Source: Galbitalea soli
GTDB lineage: Bacteria; Actinomycetota; Actinomycetes; Actinomycetales; Microbacteriaceae
Assembly: GCF_010686725.1 (NCBI RefSeq)
Contig: NZ_JAAGWZ010000001.1
Coordinates: forward strand, 868,001 to 932,000
Length of the DNA: 64,000 nucleotides
Reading direction: 5' to 3'
Made by a program: the position numbers and the translations under genes. Under the pieces are notes generated by a model. It was not told the DNA's origin, ran no database searches, and saw only the letters and a program-made list of their open reading frames with translations. This document shows, one piece after another, positions 37,665 through 45,152 of this stretch; the first letter of the stretch is position 1; every line of letters begins with the position of its first letter.

Positions 37665-38438
37665 TCAGCACCCGGGCCCGCTCGGATCGGTCACGCAATC
37701 GGCGTGCACGAGCACGGTGCGCACCAGGTACACACGCTGGGTGATCGGAGTGGCGGGACCCTCGACGGTTCCGTCGACGTCGATCCAGTCGCTCCCGTCG
37801 TATCGGTAGGAGACCGCGTAGTGGACGGTCACGGTGGTGGTGACCGAGCCGCGGGCACGATAGACGTGGCTCGTCGCCGTGGTCGTGAGGTCGGGCAGAT
37901 CGAGGGCCTCCCAGCTCGCTCCGGCCTCGCGCACGGTGGCGACCTCACCGTCGCCATAGTGCCACTCGAATTCCCGCGGAGTGAAGCGCACATCGATGGG
38001 CTTGCCGAGCAGTCGACCGTGCCGCAGCTGCGGCGCCCCGTCGACGAAGTAGTTGGTGGGGATGCCCACCGCGGCCCAGAACCCCGGCTCCGACTGCGCG
38101 TGCACGCGAGTCGGGTGGAAGGAACGGAGATCGTGGAGGGTGAACGGGCTCGTCACCCAGATGTCGTTGCGCTGGGCGTACTCCGTCGCGACCTGGGTCC
38201 AGTCAGTGGGCGTCGGAGACGGTGTGGGCGACGGCGGTACCGCGGAACCTCCCGACCGCTGCGAGCCGGACTGACCACCGCTCGACTTCGACGCGGAGAA
38301 GTCAACGGATTGTTCGTGAGGACATGCGTTCATCTTCCGCGATGAAATCTCGCACTCATGTTCACCCCGCGGCGCCCCAATATTCCCCGCTACGGCCGCA
38401 ACTATCAGGACAGCGGCACCGACGAGCTTCGTCAGCAA
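37665..38438 (-). CDS. Secreted or membrane-anchored protein with PKD-like domain, partner of the lipoprotein array
   Basis: The 257-residue protein has an N-terminal hydrophobic stretch (MLTKLVGAAVLIVAAVAGNIGAP) without a lipobox, then a Ser/Gly/Pro-rich linker (PPSPTPSPTPTD). Its globular part carries FTPREFEWHYGDGEVATV and TTATSHVYRARGSVTTTVTVHYAV. That HxYGDG ... ATSHVY pattern fits a PKD-like beta-sandwich. It ends HADCVTDPSGPGC with Cys as the last residue. The start is TTG at 38438, overlapping the Cys-stop of the preceding lipoprotein gene (TTGCTGA). Function unknown. Confidence 0.72.
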   Translation of the reverse strand: MLTKLVGAAVLIVAAVAGNIGAPRGEHECEISSRKMNACPHEQSVDFSASKSSGGQSGSQRSGGSAVPPSPTPSPTPTDWTQVATEYAQRNDIWVTSPFTLHDLRSFHPTRVHAQSEPGFWAAVGIPTNYFVDGAPQLRHGRLLGKPIDVRFTPREFEWHYGDGEVATVREAGASWEALDLPDLTTTATSHVYRARGSVTTTVTVHYAVSYRYDGSDWIDVDGTVEGPATPITQRVYLVRTVLVHADCVTDPSGPGC

Positions 38439-39034
38439 TAGTCTGCCTTTCCCGCCCCGCGAATCGAGTCGACCCGGAGCGAGGCGCCTGGCTCGTGACT
38501 TTGCACGAGAACTGAGATGAGTGACTGCACGGGAGAGGAAGACTCACGCGGAACGATGCGTCCATCTCGTCGGATGAGTGCGGTATCGGACTCGTCTTCG
38601 CAGTAGCCAACCGAAACTTCCGTCTCCCCGCTGCTTCCGCTACGCGTCGATACGAGTGTGAACTTCGATTGGTGCGACGCGCCTCGCGAGGCATAGCCGC
38701 CAGCTTTGAATGCTCGATAGTCGTCGCTCACAAAGCGAAGCCACGACGCCGTTGCGAGGGAACGAATCGAATCAAGGTCACCGACTCCCGCGTACGCACG
38801 ATCCTCGGCGAGGGATTCGGCCTTGATGACCCGGGCCGCCTCCTCGAGCAGCGCCTCGTTGCGCTGAGCTGTCGTCTGCGGCGTCGGTGTCGAGAGGTGC
38901 AGGGGCCGGGGTGGGGCGTCGCACGCACTCAACAGCATGACGAGCGCCGCGCATCCCACGACCGCGCCGACGCGCCTCGCGGCCGTCCCACTGCTGCGAA
39001 CACGGCGATGCGGGGCGGGAGGGGACGGGATCAC
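38432..39034 (-). CDS. Array lipoprotein L1 (paralogue family)
   Basis: The 200-residue protein has a signal peptide and lipobox MLLSAC, then DAPPRPLHLSTPTPQTTAQRNEALLEEAARVIKAE, the internal motif VSVGYCEDESDTALI and the terminal ADYC. It is closely related to L6 (about 90% DNA identity over the first 120 residues and promoter). The start is GTG at 39034 with TACGGT 6 bases upstream. The last codon TGC and the stop overlap the TTG start of the next gene. No known family was recognised and no function can be assigned. Confidence 0.78.
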   Translation of the reverse strand: MIPSPPAPHRRVRSSGTAARRVGAVVGCAALVMLLSACDAPPRPLHLSTPTPQTTAQRNEALLEEAARVIKAESLAEDRAYAGVGDLDSIRSLATASWLRFVSDDYRAFKAGGYASRGASHQSKFTLVSTRSGSSGETEVSVGYCEDESDTALIRRDGRIVPRESSSPVQSLISVLVQSHEPGASLRVDSIRGAGKADYC

Positions 39035-39091
39035 CCGAGCACCGTAGCGAGCCGCCAGCGCGTGAGCCCGGAGTTCTCCACAGGCACCGCG
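38801..39091. repeat. Duplicated promoter and N-terminal block, copy at L1
   Basis: This 291-base stretch matches 41840-42130 without gaps and with about 30 mismatches counted by eye. It covers the N-terminal 78 or so codons of the lipoprotein, the start and the -10 element. Confidence 0.85.
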
Positions 39092-39183
39092 GAAGTCTCC
39101 CACTCCTGTTCACCCCACGGCGCCCTGATATTCCCCGCTGCGACCGCAACTATCACGACAGCAGCTACGACACGCGCTAGCAA
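39031..39183 (-). pseudogene. Truncated 5' end of a second copy of the PKD-like partner gene
   Basis: From a TTG at 39183, overlapping the Cys-stop of L2, an open frame of 50 residues reads MLARVVAAVVIVAVAAGNIRAPWGEQEWETS and then unrelated sequence. The first 30 residues match the start of the intact partner protein (MLTKLVGAAVLIVAAVAGNIGAPRGEHECEIS). Homology stops at about 39094, exactly where the duplicated promoter block of L1 begins. AAGGAGGA lies before the TTG. The frame ends in a TGA that overlaps the L1 start. This is a remnant left by tandem duplication. Confidence 0.75.
39041..39046 (-). promoter_or_regulatory. Putative -10 element of lipoprotein L1
   Basis: TACGGT on the minus strand lies 6 bases before the GTG start of L1. 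The same arrangement, TACCGT 6 bases before a GTG, precedes L6, and the surrounding block is duplicated. Confidence 0.5.
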
Positions 39184-39749
39184 AAGCTCTCCTCCTTCGA
39201 TCCTGTCGTCGAGTCGAGACGAAACTGATTGTGGGTCGCGGGACCTCGAAGCAGACTCGCCACGAGAGACGTGCGCGACGATTGAGATCCGGGAGGGAGG
39301 GCGTGTCCGTCACGACCGACGACTATTAGGTCTGAGTCGTCCTCGCAGTAGCCAATTTGGACCTCCATCGCGCCGGCGTCATCGGTCGAGGATCCCAATA
39401 TTCGGAACCTCATGGGGTGAGGTTGTCCTCGAGTAATCAAACCGTTTGCCCGAAACTTTGTGACATCGTCGCGGAGGAAGCGAAAGTGCGACGGAGTCTC
39501 ATACACGCGCAGTGCGTCGATATCGTCGACACCCGCGTAGACCCGAGTTTCCGCGGCTGTCTCGGCCTTGATGACCCGGGTCGCCTCCTCGAGCAGCGCC
39601 TCGTCGCGCTGGGCCGTCGTCTGCGGCGTCAGCGTCGAAAGGTGCGCCGGCTGAGAGGAAGCGGAGCAGGCACTGAGCGAGACGATGACCATCGCGCAGG
39701 CGACGAGCCGGAGGGCGGCCAATGGAACGTGCATTTTCCCCGTCAGCAA
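39177..39749 (-). CDS. Array lipoprotein L2 (paralogue family)
   Basis: The 190-residue protein has lipobox SLSAC (start MLTGKMHVPLAALRLVACAM), then STLTPQTTAQRDEALLEEATRVIKAETAAETRVYAGVDDIDAL. The internal motif is VQIGYCEDDSDLIVV and the end is EESFC. The start is TTG at 39749, overlapping the end of L3 (TTGCTGA). An ATG five codons later with GGGGAAA upstream is an alternative. Its own end (TTTTGCTAG) overlaps the start of the truncated partner copy. Confidence 0.75.
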   Translation of the reverse strand: MLTGKMHVPLAALRLVACAMVIVSLSACSASSQPAHLSTLTPQTTAQRDEALLEEATRVIKAETAAETRVYAGVDDIDALRVYETPSHFRFLRDDVTKFRANGLITRGQPHPMRFRILGSSTDDAGAMEVQIGYCEDDSDLIVVGRDGHALPPGSQSSRTSLVASLLRGPATHNQFRLDSTTGSKEESFC

Positions 39750-40315
39750 TAGTTGCCATCTGTCGGCTCGAAAGTCCTATCGAGTACCAGTGGCGAATTG
39801 GTGCCGGAGCCCCGTCTGAGTACGGCGACGAGAGGGACTAACGGCGATCGCGACCCTCGCGACAGAGCTCGCCCATCCGGACCAATGACGGCCGTCGCCG
39901 ACTCATCTTCGCAGTACCCAACTCTGACCTCGGTATCTCCCGCGTTTGAGTTCTCGACAGTCAGTAATGTGAAGCCGAAGGGCCTCGAAGCTCCTCGCGT
40001 CGTGAATCCTCTGGATCGAAATTTCTTGAGGTCCTCCCTCACCAGGCGATAGAGGGCCGGCGTCTCGAAAAGTCGGAACGATTCACTACGATCAACGCCC
40101 GAGTATGCGCGGTCAGTCGCCGCGGTCTCCTCCCGGATTACGTGGGTCGCCTCCTCAAGCAGCTCTTGATCACGCTCGGCCGTCGTCCTCGGGGTTGGCG
40201 TCGACAGGTGCAGAGGCCTGGGAGGGGCGTCGCAACTGCTCAGCGCAGTAACGAGCGCCGCGCACACGAGCATCTCGCCGACTCGCGCCGCGATCCGATG
40301 TCGCTGTCTCAACAC
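39743..40315 (-). CDS. Array lipoprotein L3 (paralogue family)
   Basis: The 190-residue protein starts MLRQRHRIAARVGEMLVCAALV with lipobox ALSSC, followed by DAPPRPLHLSTPTPRTTAERDQELLEEATHVI, the motif VRVGYCEDESATAVI and the end DGNYC. The GTG at 40315 is next to a TTG and overlaps the L4 stop (GTGTTGA), with AGGAGG 5 bases upstream inside L4. The middle part is diverged from the other copies, so it is not a recent duplicate. Confidence 0.75.
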   Translation of the reverse strand: MLRQRHRIAARVGEMLVCAALVTALSSCDAPPRPLHLSTPTPRTTAERDQELLEEATHVIREETAATDRAYSGVDRSESFRLFETPALYRLVREDLKKFRSRGFTTRGASRPFGFTLLTVENSNAGDTEVRVGYCEDESATAVIGPDGRALSRGSRSPLVPLVAVLRRGSGTNSPLVLDRTFEPTDGNYC

Positions 40316-40878
40316 GCGTCCTCCTGGTCCGAGCCGTAGGTAGCGTCAATAAGCGGCGAAGCGCCAGCAGAAGAGGTCAAGATGAGCGTCGTAACGAGCG
40401 GAACCAATGGTGACTTAGACTCCCGAGGTAATTCGTGACCATCGTGACCGATCAACGCCGTGTCCGACACGTCGTCGCAGTACCCGACTTTCAGCTCAGT
40501 CTGGCCTTCCTTGTTGGTCGATACGCCCGCCAAGATGAATCCGTAAAGGCGCCCGTGCCCGCGCATGACCAACCCCTTTGACCGAAATTTCTTGACGTCA
40601 TCGCTCACGAAGCGGTAGTGCGACGGCGTCTCGTACTGCCTGAGAGATTCGAGGTCGTCAACGCCGGCGTAGACGCGCTCACTCGCTGCCAGATCGGCTC
40701 GGATAACCCCCGCTGCCTCGCTGATGAGAGCCCGCTCCCGCTGAACCGTCGAGGGCGTTGCCGATACGGACGCGTGCGGGGGCCGCGCCAGATTCGCGCA
40801 GCCGCTGAGCGCGACGAAAAGTACGGCGCATCCTAGATATACGCTGGCCCGCGTTGGAATGTGGAATGTGCTCAGCAA
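40309..40878 (-). CDS. Array lipoprotein L4 (paralogue family)
   Basis: The 189-residue protein has lipobox ALSGC, then SATPSTVQRERALISEAAGVIRADLAASERVYAGVDDLESLRQYETPS. The internal motif is LKVGYCDDVSDTALIGHDG and the end is QEDAC. The start is TTG at 40878, overlapping the end of L5 (TTGCTGA). The spacing of the three conserved Cys matches the other members. Confidence 0.75.
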   Translation of the reverse strand: MLSTFHIPTRASVYLGCAVLFVALSGCANLARPPHASVSATPSTVQRERALISEAAGVIRADLAASERVYAGVDDLESLRQYETPSHYRFVSDDVKKFRSKGLVMRGHGRLYGFILAGVSTNKEGQTELKVGYCDDVSDTALIGHDGHELPRESKSPLVPLVTTLILTSSAGASPLIDATYGSDQEDAC

Positions 40879-41477
40879 TAGTCCACCGCGATAGAGCTGT
40901 CAACGCTGTCGATGCGAGCGAGCGATCCACGCGAAGTCGGCACGAGTACCTTGGCCAGAAGTGGCTGCCGTGCTGCGCCAGTTGACGAAGAAATGTCGTT
41001 GCCTCGCTTGTTGACCACCTGAACACCCGAGACGTCCGCGCAGTATCCCACGATGACGCTTCGAGTGCCGTGAGTTGGAATCGAGGCCGAGACGAATGTG
41101 ACGTTCCCTATTGTCGTCTGCCCGCGCTGTACCACGGCGCTCGCGCGGAAGCCTTGCAAGCCCTTTATCGTCACGGCGAACCACGAGTCAGATTCGTATC
41201 GTCGCAGCACTCGAACGTCCTCCACTCCCGCGAACACACGATCCGACGCCGCGTTATCCGCTTTGATGACCCTCGCCGCATCCTGGAGTAGCGCTTGGTC
41301 GCGCTGCGCGGCGGTGAGTGGTGCTGACGTCGATGAGTGGGGTGCCCTGGGCTGAGCTGCGCAGCCACTGAGAGCCGCCAGAAGGGCGCAGAGGCTGACC
41401 ACCCCTCTGCGCACGCGGCGCTTCGAAGGGATGCGATTACCGAGCGCGGATGACGTCCGCCATCGAATTCTCAGCAA
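40872..41477 (-). CDS. Array lipoprotein L5 (paralogue family)
   Basis: The 201-residue protein has an N-terminal basic region (RIPSKRRVRRG) and lipobox ALSGC, then STSAPLTAAQRDQALLQDAARVIKADNAASDRVFAGVEDV. The internal motif is VIVGYCADVSGVQVV and the end is AVDYC. It is the most divergent copy in the middle region. The start is TTG at 41477 inside the end of L6 (TATTGCTGA). A longer frame to 41783 overlaps L6 and is not used. Confidence 0.74.
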   Translation of the reverse strand: MLRIRWRTSSALGNRIPSKRRVRRGVVSLCALLAALSGCAAQPRAPHSSTSAPLTAAQRDQALLQDAARVIKADNAASDRVFAGVEDVRVLRRYESDSWFAVTIKGLQGFRASAVVQRGQTTIGNVTFVSASIPTHGTRSVIVGYCADVSGVQVVNKRGNDISSSTGAARQPLLAKVLVPTSRGSLARIDSVDSSIAVDYC

Positions 41478-42073
41478 TAGTTCACGCCCTCCAAGCCGGA
41501 GGTGAAGTCGACCAGCGTGGAGGAAGGTGAGCCGACGGTCATGACCACGATTGTCACGAGCGATGCACGAGGTGAACCCGATGCGCGAGGAATCGGGTGT
41601 CCATCCCGGCGGAGCAGCGCGGTGTCGGACACGTCGCTGCAATAGCCGACCCGCAACTCGGTCTCGCCTGTTCGCCGCGTGGACATCGTCACGAGGGTGA
41701 ATGCACTGGCGCGGGCCACCCCGCGTGTGATGAGTCCCGCAGACCTGAACTGGCGAAGCTCCTTGCTCACCGCGCCGAACCACGACGGTGTCGCAAGTGG
41801 TCGAAGGGCATCGAGATTGTCGACGCCTGCGAAGATTCGATCCTCGGCGAGGGATTCAGCCTTGATGACCCGGGTCGCCTCCTCGAGCAGCGCCTCGTTG
41901 CGCTGGGCCGTCGTCTGTGGTGTCGGTGACGAGAGGTGCAGGGGACGGGGCGGGGCGTCGCAGGCGCTCAGAGCGACGAGGAGCGCCGCGCATCCCACGA
42001 CCGCGCCGACGCGCCTCGCGGACGTCCCACTGGTGCGAACACGGCGATGCGGGGCGGGAGGGAACGGAAGCAC
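41471..42073 (-). CDS. Array lipoprotein L6 (first gene of the array)
   Basis: The 200-residue protein has N-terminus VLPFPPAPHRRVRTSG, lipobox ALSAC, then DAPPRPLHLSSPTPQTTAQRNEALLEEATRVIKAESLAEDRIFAGVDNLDAL. The internal motif is LRVGYCSDVSDTALL and the end is GVNYC. The start is GTG at 42073 with TACCGT 6 bases upstream. It is divergent from the aminotransferase gene, and the two -10 elements lie about 50 bases apart. It leads a string of overlapping genes L6-L5-L4-L3-L2. Confidence 0.78.
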   Translation of the reverse strand: MLPFPPAPHRRVRTSGTSARRVGAVVGCAALLVALSACDAPPRPLHLSSPTPQTTAQRNEALLEEATRVIKAESLAEDRIFAGVDNLDALRPLATPSWFGAVSKELRQFRSAGLITRGVARASAFTLVTMSTRRTGETELRVGYCSDVSDTALLRRDGHPIPRASGSPRASLVTIVVMTVGSPSSTLVDFTSGLEGVNYC

Positions 42074-42130
42074 CCCAGCACGGTAGCGAGACGCCGGCGC
42101 GTGCGCCCGGAGTTCTCCACAGACACCGCG
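41840..42130. repeat. Duplicated promoter and N-terminal block, copy at L6
   Basis: Partner of 38801-39091. The match ends at 42130, just inside the region upstream of the aminotransferase gene, which marks the original genomic context of the promoter. Confidence 0.85.
42080..42085 (-). promoter_or_regulatory. Putative -10 element of lipoprotein L6
   Basis: TACCGT on the minus strand lies 6 bases before the GTG at 42073, with no ribosome binding site. Confidence 0.5.
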
Positions 42131-42136
42131 ATGCCG

Positions 42137-42142
42137 TACATT
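42137..42142 (+). promoter_or_regulatory. Putative -10 element of the aminotransferase gene
   Basis: TACATT lies 6 bases before the ATG at 42149. It decides against the in-frame ATG at 42131, which would lie upstream of the predicted transcript start. Confidence 0.5.
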
Positions 42143-42148
42143 GGCGCC

Positions 42149-43348
42149 ATGACTGTGAGCGGGGCATGGCAGCGGGCCGCGCGCGGCGCGATGCTGCTGG
42201 GCGACGACGGGGTGTCGCGACCGACCATCTTCGCCGAGATGTCGGCGCTCGCCACCAGCAGAGGGGCCATCAACCTCGGTCAGGGGTTCCCCGATGAGGA
42301 TGGTCCCGCCGAAGTGCTCGACGCGGCGCGACGCGCGATCAGCGACGGACTCAACCAGTATCCGCCGGGTCGCGGGATGCCCGTCCTCCGTGACGCGATC
42401 GCCGAACACCAGGCGCGCTTCTACGGTCTCGCCTACGATCCCGACACCGAGGTGCTGGTCACGGCCGGCGCGACGGAAGCGATTGCGGCGAGCATCCTCG
42501 CCCTCACGGAGGCGGGGGACGAGGTCGTCACCTTCGAGCCGTTCTACGACGAGTACGGAGCGATCGCCGCGCTCGCCGGCGCGACACACGTGACGGTTCC
42601 CCTGCGAGCCCCCGCCTTCCAGCCCGATCTCGACGAGTTGCGCGCGGCCGTCAGCGACCGCACGCGAATCATCCTGATCAACTCACCGCACAACCCGACC
42701 GGCACCGTGCTCGGCCGCGAGGCGCTCGAACTCATCGTGGAGCTCGCGCACGCCCACGACGCACTCATCGTGACGGACGAGGTGTACGAACACCTCACCT
42801 TCGGCGTGCCGCACATCCCCATCGCCTCCCTGCCCGGCGCACGGGAGCGCACCGTGAGCATCTCGAGCGGCGGGAAGACGTTCAACACCACCGGGTGGAA
42901 GATCGGCTGGCTGACCGCACCCGCCGAGATTGTGGACGCAATCGTCGCGGTGAAGCAGTTTCTGACCTACGTGAACGGGGCGCCGTTCCAGCCCGCGATC
43001 GCGGCGGGCCTGCGCCTGCCGGATGCGTACTTCCGCCAGATCGCCGGTGTCCTCCAGGGCAAGCGAGACCTCCTCGCGGCGGGCCTCACTCGGGCCGGCT
43101 TCCGCGTGAGCAGCCCGCAGGGGGGCTACTTCGTGATCGCGGATGCCGCACCGCTCGGTTATCCGGATGCGGCGGAGCTGTGTCGACGACTGCCGGATCT
43201 CGCGGGCGTCGTGGGCGTACCGGTGAGCGCCTTCGTGCGCACCGAGCGAGCACGCGAATACGCGTCGCTCATCCGCTTCGCCTACTGCAAGAAGCTCGAA
43301 CTCCTCGAGGGCGCCTCGGCCGGACTCGTGCGCCTCGGGGCGCGCTGA
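42149..43348 (+). CDS. PLP-dependent class I/II aminotransferase (DapC-like)
   Basis: The 399-residue enzyme is a fold type I aminotransferase. It has NLGQGFPDEDGP, LVTAGATEAI, INSPHNPTGTVL, IVTDEVYEHL and the PLP-binding Lys243 in SISSGGKTFNTTGWKIGW. It is closest by motif to actinobacterial N-succinyldiaminopimelate aminotransferase-like (Rv0858c type) and kynurenine aminotransferase-like enzymes. The substrate is not determined by sequence. The ATG at 42149 is behind a TACATT element. It is divergent from the lipoprotein array. Confidence 0.88.
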   Translation: MTVSGAWQRAARGAMLLGDDGVSRPTIFAEMSALATSRGAINLGQGFPDEDGPAEVLDAARRAISDGLNQYPPGRGMPVLRDAIAEHQARFYGLAYDPDTEVLVTAGATEAIAASILALTEAGDEVVTFEPFYDEYGAIAALAGATHVTVPLRAPAFQPDLDELRAAVSDRTRIILINSPHNPTGTVLGREALELIVELAHAHDALIVTDEVYEHLTFGVPHIPIASLPGARERTVSISSGGKTFNTTGWKIGWLTAPAEIVDAIVAVKQFLTYVNGAPFQPAIAAGLRLPDAYFRQIAGVLQGKRDLLAAGLTRAGFRVSSPQGGYFVIADAAPLGYPDAAELCRRLPDLAGVVGVPVSAFVRTERAREYASLIRFAYCKKLELLEGASAGLVRLGAR

Positions 43349-43367
43349 GGGGCAGACCCTCCAGCGA

Positions 43368-45152
43368 TCAGCGTGAAGTCGCTTCTTCGAGCGCAGCGGC
43401 GGGCGCAGCGCTCGCGACGAGCGGCAACGACATGCTGAACTGCGTGCCGACGCCCTCCTCGCTCTCGACGTTCATCGATCCGCGGTGGGCCGTGACGATC
43501 GCCTTCGTGATGGTGAGCCCGAGGCCCACGCCCGGGACCGCGTTGCGGGTCGCCGTCGAGGCACGGAAGAAGCGGGCGAACAGCTGGTCGAGCTCCGACG
43601 CGGCGATCCCCATTCCGGTGTCGCGCACCGTGATGACGGCATCGCGGCCCTGCTCGGAGATGGAGACCGTGACGGTTCCACCACGCGGGGTGAACTTGAT
43701 CGCGTTCGAGATGAGATTGTCACAGGCCTGACCGAGCCGGATGGGGTCGCCGTGCACGAGCGGTGAATCGACGGTGAGGATCTCCTCGACGAGGGTGATG
43801 CCCGCCGACGCCGCGACGGGTCGGGCCGACTCGACCGCCGCGGTGACGATCCCCTCCAGCTCCATGTCGTGCGCATCGAGCGGAAATTTGCCCGACTCGA
43901 CCTGGGCGGTGAAGAGCAGGTCGCCCACCAGACGCAGGAGGCGGTGCGCGTTGCGCTCGGCGACCGCGAGGTACTGCATCTGCTCCTCGGAGAGCGGATA
44001 CTCGTCGTCGTCCTTCATGAGTTCGAGGTAGCCGAGGATCGAGCTGAGCGGGGTGCGGAGCTCGTGAGAGATGAGCCCGACGAACTCGTCCTTGAGGCGC
44101 GAGACCTCCTTGGCCTGAGTGACATCGGCGGCCACGAACAGGTAGCCGACCGTCTCACCCGACTCGTCGGAGCGCTTCGTCACCGAGAGCGATACCGGAA
44201 CCGAGGTGCCGTCGTCGCGGATGTAGGTCCACTCGCGGCTCTCCGCCTCCCCCAGGCGGGCCGACTCGACGAGCGCGGAGAAGCCCGGGTTCAGTACCGT
44301 GGCGCCCGGAGGGTAGTTGAGTTCACGCGCGCGATCCTCGAGCTCCTGCGGAACGTGGAAGTCGAAGACGTACCGCTTGCCCTCGGCCTCCCGCGCGGAA
44401 GGCCCGAGCAGCTTCTCGGCTCCCGGGTTCCACGCGTCCACGAGACCGGTCACGTCGGTGCCGATGACGGCCTGCTCGGTGACGGCATCCCACACGCCCC
44501 GGAACATCCGCGAGACTCCGCGGAAGTTCGCCTCGCTCTCCTCCAGCTGGGTGGCGTAGTCGAAGGTGCGCTGGAGCATCCGCTCCTTCTCGTCAGCGAG
44601 CGCTCGAACCTCGCGGAACTGCGCGCGCGACTGGCGGGCGAGCTCGTTGATGATGGAGGCGAAGATGGCGAAGACGAAGGGCGCGAAGATTCCGCGCAGC
44701 AGTTCGGTCGAGTTGGTGGGCCGCGCGATGCCGAAGAGGAACGGCATCATCAGCGCGACGAAGGTGCCCGCCGTCGCGAGCGCGATGTACCACCGCCCCT
44801 TCTCCGAAGCGATCCAGACGACGGGAAGGATGATCAGGGAGACGAAGAGCGAGGACGCGGCCCCCGTTCCCGCCCGGAACGCGCCGAAACCGAGCAGATC
44901 GACGACCGGGATGATGATGGCGAACTGGTCGAGAGCGCTGACCCGGGTGACGACCGCGGAGAACAGGGTCGCCAGCGTGATGGCCGCGATCCCGGCGAGG
45001 ATGAAGGCCGGATTCGAGATCTGGAGTCCGCGCACCGAGTACAGCACGACGAGCGCGACGGCGAAGGCCAGCGCGGTCGGCAGCTGCTTGAGTCCCGCCG
45101 AGGGGTGGTCCACCGAGAGGTGGGCCATGACGGTCTTCCAGAACTTCCTCAT
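43368..45152 (-). CDS. Membrane sensor histidine kinase with PAS domain
   Basis: The 594-residue protein has about six N-terminal membrane helices (about 25-170) without a large outside domain, a coiled stretch, a PAS domain (about 215-345, ending REWTYIRDDGTSVPVSLSVTKR) and a HisKA domain with His363 (FVGLISHELRTPLSS). The HATPase domain has DNLISNAIKFTPRGG, DTGMGIA and GVGLGLTITKAIV. The ATG at 45152 overlaps the stop of the receiver gene (ATGA). It is the third gene of a receiver-receiver-kinase operon. The membrane part suggests sensing within the bilayer. Confidence 0.9.
   Translation of the reverse strand: MRKFWKTVMAHLSVDHPSAGLKQLPTALAFAVALVVLYSVRGLQISNPAFILAGIAAITLATLFSAVVTRVSALDQFAIIIPVVDLLGFGAFRAGTGAASSLFVSLIILPVVWIASEKGRWYIALATAGTFVALMMPFLFGIARPTNSTELLRGIFAPFVFAIFASIINELARQSRAQFREVRALADEKERMLQRTFDYATQLEESEANFRGVSRMFRGVWDAVTEQAVIGTDVTGLVDAWNPGAEKLLGPSAREAEGKRYVFDFHVPQELEDRARELNYPPGATVLNPGFSALVESARLGEAESREWTYIRDDGTSVPVSLSVTKRSDESGETVGYLFVAADVTQAKEVSRLKDEFVGLISHELRTPLSSILGYLELMKDDDEYPLSEEQMQYLAVAERNAHRLLRLVGDLLFTAQVESGKFPLDAHDMELEGIVTAAVESARPVAASAGITLVEEILTVDSPLVHGDPIRLGQACDNLISNAIKFTPRGGTVTVSISEQGRDAVITVRDTGMGIAASELDQLFARFFRASTATRNAVPGVGLGLTITKAIVTAHRGSMNVESEEGVGTQFSMSLPLVASAAPAAALEEATSR

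Noticed and set aside
38432-42073. Lipoprotein array as a toxin-immunity or CRISPR-like repeat cassette
   Set aside because: No toxin domain, transposase or short regularly spaced repeats were found. The units are whole genes with diverged sequence.
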